Numbered from the stretch's first letter, positions 34,765 through 43,954 are shown. The stretch is DNA of 64,000 bases from Metarhizobium sp964253915 (GCF_964253915.1 NZ_CAXUSG020000002.1:1-64000); one strand, 5' to 3'. Notes: generated from the letters alone by a model not told the origin. Numbers and translations are program-made.

Positions 34765-35529
34765 TCATGAATCGGCGAGAGTCATCTCGGCGACGAAATC
34801 ATAGGCGTCTCCCCGATAGAGAGAGCGGGTGAACTCCACCACGCGGCCCGATTTCAAATAAGAAATACGTTCGATCGACAGGCCGGCGGCGCCAACCGGC
34901 ATGGCGAGCAGCGCCGCATCGGCATTCTGGATGTTGCAGGCCGAAATCCGCTGCACGGCCCGCACCGGCCGCACACCGCTCTTCTGCAGTTCGGCGTAGA
35001 GCGAGCCGGTAACCGCCTGCGGATCGGGCAGGATATCCGGCGGCAGGCTCGCCCGTTCGATGGCCATGGGCATGTCGTTGGCAAGTCGCAGCCGGCCCAA
35101 TCGGGCGACCGTATCAACGGCTCCCAGCCCGAGCATCATGATTTCGTCGGGCGACGGCGTAAAAAGATCGCGTTCCAGCCATTCCGAGCGGGTAACGAAA
35201 CCGCGGCGCGCCATATCCTCGGTAAACGAGGTCAGCTGCGACAAGGGTTGCTGCACGCGCGAAACCGGTTTGACGACGAAGGTGCCGGAGCCGTGGCGGC
35301 GCAGCAGCAGGCCGTCCTTTACCAGATCGTCGACCGCTTTGCGTACGGTGACACGGCTGACGCTGGCGTAATCGGCAAGGTCGCGCTCCGCCGGCAATGC
35401 ATCGCCGTGGCCAAGGCGCCCGGTGCGGATCGCGTCTTCCAGCGTCTGGCGCAGCTTGAGGTAAAGCGGCCCGGTGCCAGCCCCGGGAAAACCGTCGAGC
35501 GGCAGGAGTGAAGCCAGAGCCTGGCTCAT
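34765..35529 (-). CDS. GntR/UTRA-family regulator of amino-sugar genes
   Basis: A 254-residue regulator. The winged helix occupies about residues 20-90 (PAERDLADYASVSRVTVRKA, RRHGSGTFVV). A UTRA effector domain follows with SLYRGDAYDFVAEM near the end. Its place between the kinase and deaminase genes, with overlaps or short gaps, points to control of this amino-sugar block by a phosphorylated amino sugar, as in NagR/NagQ. Candidate half-sites TGGTAT occur three times in the divergent region at 36417-36792. Confidence 0.88.
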   Translation of the reverse strand: MSQALASLLPLDGFPGAGTGPLYLKLRQTLEDAIRTGRLGHGDALPAERDLADYASVSRVTVRKAVDDLVKDGLLLRRHGSGTFVVKPVSRVQQPLSQLTSFTEDMARRGFVTRSEWLERDLFTPSPDEIMMLGLGAVDTVARLGRLRLANDMPMAIERASLPPDILPDPQAVTGSLYAELQKSGVRPVRAVQRISACNIQNADAALLAMPVGAAGLSIERISYLKSGRVVEFTRSLYRGDAYDFVAEMTLADS

Positions 35530-36416
35530 GACGTTGCCTCCGCGGCAGCGGCGAAACGGGCGGCGGCCAGAGCGACAGCGCCCGTCAGGGCATCGGCAAG
35601 CGGTTGGCCGACGCGCGAACGGTGGCGCTCGGCAATATAAGGACTATAAAGCCGCGCCAGGCCGCCAAGCAGACAGAGGCCGTCATCCGGCCCGGCCAGT
35701 TTTGCGACGGTATCGAGGGCCACGTCGATCGTGGCTGCCGCGGTGCGGATGATCGACAGCGCCGTGGCATCGTGGCTTTCGGCGTGCTCAAAGACAGCTG
35801 GCGCATAGCGGCCGAAGTCTCCGGGATGGGCGGCGCGGGCAAATTCGACGATTCGTCCCGGATCACGGCCGAATTCGTCCAGCAGGGTGCGCGTCAGCGC
35901 CGTTTCCTCATGGATGCCGTCATGGGCCAGCAGGCATTCCTGCAAGGCCGCATGTCCAAGGCGTGCGCCGCTGCCGAGATCGCCGACGGCAAAACCCCAG
36001 CCGCCGAGATAGCGCACCGTTTCGGCGTGGCGGATAATGTAGAGCGTCCCGGTTCCCAGGATGCCGACTGCGCCGTCCCGGTCGCCCAGTGCGCCTTGCA
36101 AGGCAATCAGGCCATCGGATTCGATTGCAGCGCGGGCAAAGGGCAGGCGGGCGCGGACATAATGTACGGCCTCTCCGACATTGTGGCCGGCAACCCCGAC
36201 CAGCGCGGCCGACGAGGCAATATGCTGCGCCTCGACGCCGGCCTCATGGAAGGCGGCCTGGGTGGCGGCAAGGATATTGGCCAGCGCGGTATCCGGATCG
36301 GTGAGGATGTTGGCAGCGCCACTCTTGCCGCGGCCGAGGATAACGCCGTCGCGAGCAGCCACAGCCGCCCGGCAACTGGTGCCTCCACCATCTATACCCA
36401 CGATGAAATCCGGCAT
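35526..36416 (-). CDS. BadF/BadG-family N-acetylglucosamine kinase-like protein
   Basis: A 296-residue ASKHA-fold kinase. The phosphate 1 motif is FIVGIDGGGTSCRAA; the second phosphate motif is GILGTGTLYI, and the adenosine-side segment reads CLLGGLARLYSPYI. Family members include mammalian-type GlcNAc kinase and GspK-type glucosamine kinases. As first gene of the minus-strand amino-sugar operon it most likely phosphorylates imported GlcNAc or glucosamine. A second, unrelated sugar kinase (ROK) is encoded in the divergent operon at 42314. Overlaps the GntR gene by four bases. Confidence 0.85.
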   Translation of the reverse strand: MPDFIVGIDGGGTSCRAAVAARDGVILGRGKSGAANILTDPDTALANILAATQAAFHEAGVEAQHIASSAALVGVAGHNVGEAVHYVRARLPFARAAIESDGLIALQGALGDRDGAVGILGTGTLYIIRHAETVRYLGGWGFAVGDLGSGARLGHAALQECLLAHDGIHEETALTRTLLDEFGRDPGRIVEFARAAHPGDFGRYAPAVFEHAESHDATALSIIRTAAATIDVALDTVAKLAGPDDGLCLLGGLARLYSPYIAERHRSRVGQPLADALTGAVALAAARFAAAAEATS

Positions 36417-36792
36417 GGCCTACCTCCGCGGCGGGATAATACCAAAAAAGAACCATTAACCAAGCGCGTTTTGGTCTGGTATGTCAAAAAAACTTAATTA
36501 TCTGATTTAAAACGATTTATTTGCTTGCGGTCTTATGTTGGTCCGCTGTTTGCGCAAAAACGTAAATTTGCCGCTGGACAATTGGTATTTTTTTGGCATT
36601 CTCACGGCAAAGGGGAACAACCGGACAGCCAAGCCTGCCGACCATGCACCAGAATGCCGGAAAATCAAAGGCATCTCGTTCGGAACTGTTCTTCTCAAAA
36701 CGCGAGAACGGTCCTGCGCCGGAAGCGGCGGGGACAAGAAACGACAGGGTTTCAGGGGCGTCATAGTGGCGTTCCGGAAGAGGGAGAACAGA
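36417..36792. promoter_or_regulatory. Divergent regulatory region of the amino-sugar locus
   Basis: These 376 bases separate the BadF-type kinase gene and the plus-strand sugar importer and contain no gene. The hexamer TGGTAT occurs at 36477-36482 and 36583-36588, and inverted at 36439-36444. The central copy sits in TTGGTCTGGTATGTC. These are candidate half-sites for the GntR regulator. The segment 36480-36590 is A/T-rich and should hold promoters. Confidence 0.4.
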
Positions 36793-38049
36793 ATGAACCG
36801 CATCATGAAGGCATTGCTCGTCACCACGAGCATTCTTGGCGTCACCGGCATCGCGCATGCCGAGGACGTGACGCTGACCATCGAAAGCTGGCGCAACGAC
36901 GACCTGTCGATCTGGCAGGAAAAACTTATCCCGGCGTTCGAAGCCAAGAACCCCGGTATCAAGGTGGTCTTCTCGCCGACCGCGCCGACCGAATACAATG
37001 CCGCGCTGAACGCCAAGCTCGACGCCGGCTCCGCAGGCGATCTCATCACCTGCCGTCCGTTCGACGCCTCGCTCGAACTCTACAACAAGAAGCACCTCGC
37101 CGACCTGACCTCGCTCGGCGGCATGGAAAACTTCTCGCCGGTCGCCCGCTCCGCCTGGACGACGGACGACGGTTCGGTGACCTTCTGCGTGCCGATGGCT
37201 TCGGTCATCCACGGCTTCATCTACAACAAGGATGCCTTCGACAAGCTCGGCATCGCCGTCCCGGCAACGGAAGCGGATTTCTTCGCTGCCCTCGACAAGA
37301 TCAAGGCTGACGGCACCTACGTTCCGATGGCCATGGGCACGAAGGATCTCTGGGAAGCTGCCACCATGGGCTACCAGAACATCGGCCCGACCTACTGGAA
37401 GGGTGAAGAAGGCCGCGCTGCTCTGATCAAGGGCGAGCAGAAGCTGACGGACGCCGCCTGGGTCGAGCCCTACAAGGTTCTCGCCAAGTGGAAGGATTAT
37501 CTCGGCGACGGTTTCGAAGCCCAGACCTATCCGGACAGCCAGAACCTCTTCACGCTCGGCCGCGCTGCTATCTATCCGGCCGGCTCGTGGGAAATCGGTC
37601 TGTTCAACAGCCAGGCCGAGTTCAAGATGGGCGCCTTCCCGCCGCCGGTTAAGGCTGCCGGCGACACGTGCTACATCTCCGACCACAACGACATCGGCGT
37701 TGGCCTCAATGCCAAGAGCGCCCATGCGGAAGAAGCCAAGAAGCTGCTTTCGTGGATCGCTTCGCCGGAATTCGCTGACATCTACGCCAACTCGCTGCCG
37801 GGCTTCTTCAGCCTGAACTCGACGGCGGTGAAGATGGCCGATCCGCTCGCCCAGGAATTCGTCTCCTGGCGTGAAAAGTGCAAGCCGACGATCCGTTCGA
37901 CCTACCAGATCCTGTCGCGCGGCACGCCGAACCTCGAAAACGAGACCTGGGTGGAATCCGCCAACGTCATCAACGGCACGGATACCCCGGAAGTGGCCGG
38001 CGAAAAGCTCCAGAAGGGCCTCGACAGCTGGTACAAGCCTGCGAAGTGA
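36793..38049 (+). CDS. Sugar ABC transporter substrate-binding protein (family 1)
   Basis: A 418-residue periplasmic binding protein of the maltose/multiple-sugar class. A Sec signal peptide covers residues 1-23 (LLVTTSILGVTGIAHA). The mature part starts EDVTLTIESWRNDDLSIWQ and has the family segments KVVFSPTAPTEYNAAL and PLAQEFVSWREKCKPT. The start ATG 36793 follows AGAGGGAGAA; upstream in-frame starts lie in non-coding-looking sequence. Divergent from amino-sugar genes, its cargo is likely GlcNAc, a chito-oligosaccharide or a related sugar. A large hairpin repeat separates it from its permease genes. Confidence 0.9.
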   Translation: MNRIMKALLVTTSILGVTGIAHAEDVTLTIESWRNDDLSIWQEKLIPAFEAKNPGIKVVFSPTAPTEYNAALNAKLDAGSAGDLITCRPFDASLELYNKKHLADLTSLGGMENFSPVARSAWTTDDGSVTFCVPMASVIHGFIYNKDAFDKLGIAVPATEADFFAALDKIKADGTYVPMAMGTKDLWEAATMGYQNIGPTYWKGEEGRAALIKGEQKLTDAAWVEPYKVLAKWKDYLGDGFEAQTYPDSQNLFTLGRAAIYPAGSWEIGLFNSQAEFKMGAFPPPVKAAGDTCYISDHNDIGVGLNAKSAHAEEAKKLLSWIASPEFADIYANSLPGFFSLNSTAVKMADPLAQEFVSWREKCKPTIRSTYQILSRGTPNLENETWVESANVINGTDTPEVAGEKLQKGLDSWYKPAK

Positions 38050-38088
38050 TATGAGGCGGCTTTAAGCCACCTTCATCCCGGCGGTTTT

Positions 38089-38226
38089 GCCCCTCACCCT
38101 AACCCTCTCCCCGCTTGCGGGGAGAGGGGGCTTGCCACACGCGACGTCGAGTGTGGCCAAAAGGGTGCGGCATACCCCCTTCTCCCCGTACTACGGGGAG
38201 AAGGTGCCGGCAGGCGGATGAGGGGC
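38089..38226. repeat. Long composite palindromic repeat after the sugar-binding protein gene
   Basis: Opens with GCCCCTCACCCTAACCCTCTCCCCGC in two pieces (GCCCCTCACC, CTCTCCCCGC), and contains two GC-rich hairpins (CCCCGCTTGCGGGG and CTTCTCCCCGTACTACGGGG with its AGAAGG end). It closes with GGCGGATGAGGGGC. Related to the repeat at 11422. The remaining bases to 38430 carry no recognisable gene. Confidence 0.7.
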
Positions 38227-38430
38227 TTTTGCTCGCCATCCGACAAACAAACCTGATCCACCACTTGTTTTCCTATTTCAATCGACGCCGAAGGCGATTT
38301 GCTGTTTGGTATAGGCAAGCCAAGTTTCCCCGTCCGTAGACGGCGCCGAACACCCCTGTGGCGCGAGAACGCCGCATGTCCGGCCTGCGGGGCAATGGAC
38401 GACACGAAGATCCGAACAATGGACCGAGCC

Positions 38431-39381
38431 ATGAGCGCAACCGATCACAGCGATCCAGACCTACCCACGATCAAGCGGCCGTTCCGCTGGCATATCGTCG
38501 TCTTCCTGGCGCCGGCCTTCATCGTCTATTCGGCGATCATGATCCTGCCTTTGATCGAGACATTGCGCCTGTCGCTGTTCAATACGGTCGACGGTCAGCC
38601 GGTCTTTGTCGGCCTCGGCAACTTCTCCACCCTGTTCGGCGACGACCGCTGGGCCGCAAGCTTCTGGAACGCGCTGAAGAACAACCTGATTTTCTTCGCC
38701 ATCCACATGGTGGTGCAAAACCCGATCGGCGTGGCGCTCGCCGCCATGCTGTCGATCCCGAAGCTGCGTTTCGTCAGTTTCTACCGCACGGCCATCTTCC
38801 TGCCGACGCTGCTGTCCTTCGTCATCGTCGGCTTCATCTGGAAGCTCATTCTCTCGCCGCTCTGGGGCGTGGCGCCGTGGATGATGGATCTCGTCGGCCT
38901 CAAGGCGCTGTTTTCGCCCTGGCTCGGCAAGCCCGGTTCGGCGCTGATCGCCGTATCGCTGATCTCCGTCTGGCAATATGTCGGCATCCCGATGATGCTG
39001 ATCTATGCTGCGCTGCTGAACATCCCCGACGAGGTGATCGAGGCGGCGGAGTGTGACGGCATCACCGGCTGGAGCCAGTTCTGGAAGATCAAGCTGCCGC
39101 TGATCCTGCCCGCCATCGGCATCATCTCGATCCTGACCTTCGTCGGCAATTTTAACGCCTTCGACCTGATCTATACCGTGCAGGGGGCGCTCGCCGGTCC
39201 CGACGGCTCGACGGACATTCTCGGCACGCTGCTCTACCGCACCTTCTTCGGCTTCCAGCTGCAGCTGGGCGACCGGTCCATGGGGGCGACGATCGCCACG
39301 GTGATGTTCCTGATCATCCTCGCCGGCGTGTCCTTCTATCTTTTCATCATCCAGCGGCGCATGCGTCGCTACCAGTTCTGA
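38431..39381 (+). CDS. Sugar ABC transporter permease, MalF/UgpA type
   Basis: A 316-residue permease with an N-terminal membrane segment (WHIVVFLAPAFIVYSAIMIL) and the EAA loop PDEVIEAAECDGITGWSQF. It pairs with the next gene product to form the sugar channel. The start is set at ATG 38431 (GGACCGAG upstream); ATG 38419 is a close alternative, while a frame beginning at 38299 would read out of the repeat region. The next permease follows after 10 bases. Confidence 0.9.
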   Translation: MSATDHSDPDLPTIKRPFRWHIVVFLAPAFIVYSAIMILPLIETLRLSLFNTVDGQPVFVGLGNFSTLFGDDRWAASFWNALKNNLIFFAIHMVVQNPIGVALAAMLSIPKLRFVSFYRTAIFLPTLLSFVIVGFIWKLILSPLWGVAPWMMDLVGLKALFSPWLGKPGSALIAVSLISVWQYVGIPMMLIYAALLNIPDEVIEAAECDGITGWSQFWKIKLPLILPAIGIISILTFVGNFNAFDLIYTVQGALAGPDGSTDILGTLLYRTFFGFQLQLGDRSMGATIATVMFLIILAGVSFYLFIIQRRMRRYQF

Positions 39382-39391
39382 GGAGGGTTTC

Positions 39392-40231
39392 GTGGCCAAG
39401 GCGACCCAATCCCCCATCCGTTCCGGCTTCGTGCATCTGGCGTTGCTCGCCTACACGCTGATCGCGCTGTTTCCGGTGTTCCTGACGATTATCAACTCGT
39501 TCAAGGCGAAGAACGCCATCTTCCGTGAGCCGATGGCGGTTCCGACCCCTTCGACCTTCAGCCTGGTCGGCTACGAGACGGTGCTGAAGCAAGGCGATTT
39601 CCTGCTCTATTTCCAGAACAGTTTTGTCGTCACTGTGGTGTCGATCTTCTTCGTGCTGCTGTTCGGTGCCATGGCGGCTTTCGCGCTCTCCGAATACCGT
39701 TTCCGCGGCAATACGGCGATGGGGCTTTACCTCGCCATCGGTATCATGATCCCGATCCGCCTCGGCACGGTCGCCATCCTGCAGGGCATGGTCGCGGCAA
39801 ACCTGGTCAACACGCTGACGGCGTTGATCCTCGTCTATACGGCGCAGGGCCTGCCGCTCGCCATCTTCATCCTGTCGGAATTCATGCGCACCGTCTCCGA
39901 CGACCTGAAGAATGCCGGGCGCATCGACGGGCTGTCGGAATATGCCATCTTCTTCCGCCTGGTGCTGCCGCTGGTGCGTCCGGCGATGGCGACGGTCGCC
40001 GTCTTCACCATGATCCCGATCTGGAACGACCTGTGGTTCCCGCTGATCCTTGCCCCCGGTGAATCGACCAAGACGGTCACGCTCGGCTCGCAGATGTTCA
40101 TCGGCCAGTTCGTCACCAACTGGAACGCCGTGCTCGCCGCCCTGTCTCTGGCGATCTTCCCGGTCTTCGTCCTTTACGTCATCTTCTCGCGGCAGCTGAT
40201 CCGCGGCATCACAGCAGGAGCAGTCAAGTGA
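39392..40231 (+). CDS. Sugar ABC transporter permease, MalG/UgpE type
   Basis: A 279-residue second permease. Membrane segments begin at about residue 15 (LALLAYTLIALFPVFLTI), and the EAA loop reads SDDLKNAGRIDGLSEYAIFF. The start is GTG 39392 behind a strong AGGAGGG. Its stop overlaps the oxidoreductase start by four bases, coupling transport to a metabolic enzyme. Confidence 0.92.
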   Translation: MAKATQSPIRSGFVHLALLAYTLIALFPVFLTIINSFKAKNAIFREPMAVPTPSTFSLVGYETVLKQGDFLLYFQNSFVVTVVSIFFVLLFGAMAAFALSEYRFRGNTAMGLYLAIGIMIPIRLGTVAILQGMVAANLVNTLTALILVYTAQGLPLAIFILSEFMRTVSDDLKNAGRIDGLSEYAIFFRLVLPLVRPAMATVAVFTMIPIWNDLWFPLILAPGESTKTVTLGSQMFIGQFVTNWNAVLAALSLAIFPVFVLYVIFSRQLIRGITAGAVK

Positions 40232-41289
40232 GTTCGCAAAAACCCGTTCGCGTCCTCGTCGCCGGTCTCGGCAATATGGGTCGCAGCCACGCGCTCGCCT
40301 ATCATAACAATCCGGGCTTCGAGATCGTCGGCCTCGTCAACCGCTCGCAGGTCGCGCTGCCGGACGAACTGAAGGGCTACACGATCCATCCGGATTTTTC
40401 GGCGGCGCTCGCCGAGCTGAAGCCGGAGCTTGCTTCGATCTGCACCTATTCCGACAGCCATGCCGACTACGCCGTTGCCGCATTTGAAGCCGGCTGCCAC
40501 GTCTTCGTCGAAAAGCCGCTGGCGACGACTGTGGCCGATGCCGAGCGTGTCGTTGCCGCCGCGAAAAAAGCCGGCCGCAAGCTGGTGATCGGCTACATTC
40601 TCCGCCACCATCCTTCCTGGGTGCGGCTGATCGCCGAGGCCCGCAAGCTCGGCCCGCCCTACGTCTTCCGTATGAACCTCAACCAGCAGTCCAGCGGCCC
40701 GACCTGGGAAACCCATAAGGCGCTGATGCAGACCACCTCGCCGATCGTCGATTGCGGCGTGCATTATGTCGACGTCATGTGCCAGATCACCGACGCCAAG
40801 CCGGTACAGGTGCGCGGCATGGGCCTGCGCCTCTCCGACGAGGTGAAGCCGGACATGTACAATTACGGCCACCTGCAGGTGATGTTCGACGATGGTTCGG
40901 TCGGTTGGTACGAAGCCGGCTGGGGGCCGATGATTTCCGAAACCGCCTTTTTCGTGAAGGATGTCATGTCGCCGAAGGGATCGGTGTCCATCGTCATGGA
41001 CCCGAACGCCAAGTCGGACGATATCGACACGCATACGAAAACCTCGGTGATCCGGGTGCACACCGCCGAGACCGGTCCGAACGGCCGTTTCTTGCGGCCC
41101 GACGAGGAGCTGACCATGGCCGGCGAGCCGGGGCACCAGGATCTCTGCGATCTGGAGCAGGCCTACGTCCTGAAGGCGATCCGCGAGGATATCGATCTCA
41201 CCCGCCATATGGACGATGCGGTTCAATCCTTGCGCATCTGCCTTGCCGCGGATGAAAGCGTTCGCACCGGCGCACCGGTCATCTTGTAA
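40228..41289 (+). CDS. Gfo/Idh/MocA-family oxidoreductase
   Basis: A 353-residue NAD(P)-dependent sugar or cyclitol dehydrogenase. The N-terminal Rossmann site reads VAGLGNMGRSHA. The family catalytic Lys lies in the EKPLA motif (VEKPLATTV), and the substrate His motif is DCGVHYVDVM. The start is GTG 40228, overlapping the permease stop. Between importer genes and a sugar kinase it should act on the imported sugar or a derivative. The reaction cannot be named from sequence. Confidence 0.9.
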   Translation: MSSQKPVRVLVAGLGNMGRSHALAYHNNPGFEIVGLVNRSQVALPDELKGYTIHPDFSAALAELKPELASICTYSDSHADYAVAAFEAGCHVFVEKPLATTVADAERVVAAAKKAGRKLVIGYILRHHPSWVRLIAEARKLGPPYVFRMNLNQQSSGPTWETHKALMQTTSPIVDCGVHYVDVMCQITDAKPVQVRGMGLRLSDEVKPDMYNYGHLQVMFDDGSVGWYEAGWGPMISETAFFVKDVMSPKGSVSIVMDPNAKSDDIDTHTKTSVIRVHTAETGPNGRFLRPDEELTMAGEPGHQDLCDLEQAYVLKAIREDIDLTRHMDDAVQSLRICLAADESVRTGAPVIL

Positions 41290-41302
41290 GGGAACAGCGA
41301 CT

Positions 41303-42304
41303 TTGGGCTCTCTTCAACTGAAATCCATCCGCAAGGCTTTTGGCACCCACGAAGTGCTGAAGGGCATCGACCTCGACGTCACCGATGGCGAATTCGTCAT
41401 CTTCGTCGGCCCCTCCGGCTGCGGCAAGTCCACCCTGCTGCGCGTCATCGCCGGGCTGGAGGATGCGTCGCAAGGCAGCATCCGCATCGATGGCCAGGAA
41501 GTGGCGACCGTGCCGCCGGCCAAGCGCGGCATCGCCATGGTCTTCCAGTCCTACGCGCTTTATCCGCACCTGACTGTGAAGGACAATATGGGCCTCGGCC
41601 TCAAACAGGCCGGCGCGCCGGCACAGGAGATCGAAACGCGGGTCACCAAGGCATCGAAGATGCTGTCGCTTGACCCCTATCTCGCCCGCCGGCCGGCCGA
41701 GCTTTCCGGCGGCCAGCGTCAGCGCGTCGCCATCGGCCGCGCCATCGTTCGCGAGCCGAAACTTTTCCTGTTCGACGAACCGCTGTCGAACCTCGATGCG
41801 GCGCTGCGTGTCCAGACCCGCCTGGAAATCGCCCGCCTGCACCGAGAGTTGAAGGCGACGATGATCTACGTCACCCACGACCAGGTGGAAGCGATGACGC
41901 TGGCCGACAAGATCGTCGTGCTCAGCGCCGGCGCCATCGAGCAGGTCGGTTCGCCGATGGAGCTTTACAATCGTCCGGCCAACATCTTCGTCGCCGGTTT
42001 CATCGGCTCGCCTCAGATGAATTTCATCGAGGCCGGCAAGCTCGGTGAGAGCGGCGCCAAGACCGTTGGCATCCGCCCGGAACACATCGCCCTGTCGCGC
42101 GAAAGCGGCGACTGGAAGGGTAAGGTGGTCCACGTCGAGCATCTGGGCGCCGATACCATCGTTTACATGGAGACGGAGGCGACCGGCCTCTTGACGGTTC
42201 GCCTGTTCGGCGAGCATCAGTATGCGCCAGACGACGTGGTTTTCGCCACGCCGGAACGCGGCTCCATGCATCGCTTCGATGCCAACGACCGGGCAATCCG
42301 GTAA
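41303..42304 (+). CDS. Sugar ABC transporter ATPase, UgpC/MsmK type
   Basis: A 333-residue ATPase of the sugar importer. The Walker A motif is GPSGCGKST, the Q-loop MVFQSYALYPHL, the signature LSGGQRQRVAIGRAIVREP, Walker B LFLFDEP and the switch YVTHDQVEAMTLAD. A C-terminal TOBE/MalK regulatory domain covers about residues 235-330. The start is inferred as TTG 41303 with AAGGGA upstream, since the longer frame begins inside the preceding gene. It completes the importer formed with the binding protein and the two permeases. Confidence 0.92.
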   Translation: MGSLQLKSIRKAFGTHEVLKGIDLDVTDGEFVIFVGPSGCGKSTLLRVIAGLEDASQGSIRIDGQEVATVPPAKRGIAMVFQSYALYPHLTVKDNMGLGLKQAGAPAQEIETRVTKASKMLSLDPYLARRPAELSGGQRQRVAIGRAIVREPKLFLFDEPLSNLDAALRVQTRLEIARLHRELKATMIYVTHDQVEAMTLADKIVVLSAGAIEQVGSPMELYNRPANIFVAGFIGSPQMNFIEAGKLGESGAKTVGIRPEHIALSRESGDWKGKVVHVEHLGADTIVYMETEATGLLTVRLFGEHQYAPDDVVFATPERGSMHRFDANDRAIR

Positions 42305-42313
42305 CAGGATACA

Positions 42314-43228
42314 ATGATCCTCTGTTTCGATATCGGCGGCACCGCCATCAAGGGTGCCGTCGCCCATTCGCCGACGGACGTGCGGACCCTGCCGCGCGTG
42401 CCGACGCCGGCGCATGATTTCGACGCCTTCGTCGGCGTACTCCGGCAGACGCTGGAAGAAATCGGCGAGACGCCGCTGGGCATCGCCATTTCGATTGCCG
42501 GGGTCATCGATCCTGAGACGAAGGCGGCGAAAGTCGCCAACATTCCGTGCATCGACGGTCGGCTGCTTGCCGCTGAACTGGAAGCGGCGCTCGGCCTGCC
42601 GGTGCTGATTGCCAACGATGCGGATTGCCTGGCGGTTGCGGAAGCCGGCGTCGGTGCGGGCCAGGGGCATCGCATCGTCTTCGGCGCCATTTTGGGCACT
42701 GGTGTCGGTGGCGGCCTGGTGGTCGATGGACGGTTGGTGAATGCCGAAGGCGGTTTTGCCGGCGAGTGGGGCCATGGACCGGCCATCGCCGCTTATGCCG
42801 GCACGCCGCCGGTCGCCATCCCGCCCTTCGCCTGCGGTTGCGGCCAGAAGGGTTGCGTCGATACGGTCGGCGGCGCCCGTGGCCTGGAGCGGCTGCATCG
42901 CCTCGTCCACGACAAGGAGCTGGACAGCGAGCGGATCGTCGCCGATTGGCTGGCCGGCGATGCGGAGGCGGTCCGCACCGTCGATGTGCTCGTCGATCTC
43001 GTCAGTTCGCCGCTGGCGTTGACGATCAATATTACCGGGGCGACCATTGTCCCCGTCGGTGGCGGGCTTTCCAATTGCGAGCCGCTGCTCGCTGAAATCG
43101 ACCGCACGGTGCGCACCCGCACGCTGCGCCGTTTCGACCGGCCGCTGGTGGTGCGCGGCACCTGCCGGGTCGAGCCCGGCCTGATTGGCGCCGCCATTCT
43201 TGGCCTGAAGGAGTTTGGCCATGGCTGA
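42314..43228 (+). CDS. ROK-family sugar kinase
   Basis: A 304-residue ROK kinase. The ATP-binding start is LCFDIGGTAIKGA, the catalytic Asp lies in IANDADCLAVAE, the glycine-rich GTGVGGGLVVDG follows, and the zinc-binding motif is CGCGQKGCVD. Likely substrate is N-acetylglucosamine, N-acetylmannosamine or glucose. In the context of nagA and a GlcNAc-type importer, GlcNAc kinase is the best guess. It would duplicate the BadF-type kinase of the divergent operon. Its last codons overlap cutC. Confidence 0.9.
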   Translation: MILCFDIGGTAIKGAVAHSPTDVRTLPRVPTPAHDFDAFVGVLRQTLEEIGETPLGIAISIAGVIDPETKAAKVANIPCIDGRLLAAELEAALGLPVLIANDADCLAVAEAGVGAGQGHRIVFGAILGTGVGGGLVVDGRLVNAEGGFAGEWGHGPAIAAYAGTPPVAIPPFACGCGQKGCVDTVGGARGLERLHRLVHDKELDSERIVADWLAGDAEAVRTVDVLVDLVSSPLALTINITGATIVPVGGGLSNCEPLLAEIDRTVRTRTLRRFDRPLVVRGTCRVEPGLIGAAILGLKEFGHG

Positions 43229-43946
43229 CATTCTGCTCGAGGTCTGCGTCGATAGCGCAGCCGGCCTGGAGGCTGCCGTTTCCGGTGGGGCCGACCGTAT
43301 CGAATTGTGCAGCGCGCTTGCGCTTGGCGGCCTCACACCGACGCTCGGGCTGATGCATCAGGCGGCCCGGGTGCCGATTCCGGTCTATGCGATGATCCGC
43401 CCCCGCGCCGGTGACTTCATCTATTCTCCGGTCGAAGTGGAAATGATGAAGGTCGAGATCGAGGCTGTGCGCCATGCCGGTCTCGCCGGCGTCGTCATCG
43501 GCGCCAACCGGCCGGACGGCCGGCTGGATCACGCTGTGCTGAAAGCCCTGGTGACTGCGGCCGAAGGTCTGGGAAGCACACTGCACCGCAGCTTCGATCT
43601 GGTGCCGGATATTGCCGAGGCGGTGGATGTTGCGGTGGATGTCGGTTTCGAACGTATTCTGAGCGCTGGTGGCGCCCGGACGGTCGCGGAAGGCATGGAA
43701 GGCTTGCAGGCCGCAATCGCCGCCGCGCGGGGGCGCGTCTCGATCATGCCGGGGGCGGGCGTGACGCTTGCCACCATCGACGCGCTGCTGTCCTGGCCGG
43801 CGGTAACGGAAGTGCACTCCTCGTGCTCACGCGTTGTTTGCGCCAGCGGCGGAAAGCTTCTTGCGTTCGGCTTTGAAAGCCCGGAGGCGCGTTCCACAGA
43901 GGCGGCAATGGTGGCAGCCCTGAAACAACGGCTCAGAGGCAACTGA
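43221..43946 (+). CDS. cutC: CutC-family protein
   Basis: A 241-residue TIM-barrel protein of the CutC family (LLEVCVDSAAGLEAAVSGGA, ADRIELCSALALGGLTPT, YAMIRPRAGDF). CutC was named for copper tolerance, but in many bacteria it sits, as here, in sugar-uptake operons and its true activity is unclear. The start is taken as ATG 43221 with AAGGAG eight bases before; TTG 43215 is less likely. It overlaps the ROK gene by eight bases and is the last gene of the operon. Confidence 0.92.
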   Translation: MADILLEVCVDSAAGLEAAVSGGADRIELCSALALGGLTPTLGLMHQAARVPIPVYAMIRPRAGDFIYSPVEVEMMKVEIEAVRHAGLAGVVIGANRPDGRLDHAVLKALVTAAEGLGSTLHRSFDLVPDIAEAVDVAVDVGFERILSAGGARTVAEGMEGLQAAIAAARGRVSIMPGAGVTLATIDALLSWPAVTEVHSSCSRVVCASGGKLLAFGFESPEARSTEAAMVAALKQRLRGN

Positions 43947-43954
43947 GCCTGTCG

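Noticed and set aside
41279..43336. Long open frame antisense to the sugar ATPase and ROK kinase genes
   Set aside because: Shadow of two well-conserved genes in high-GC sequence; no family motif.
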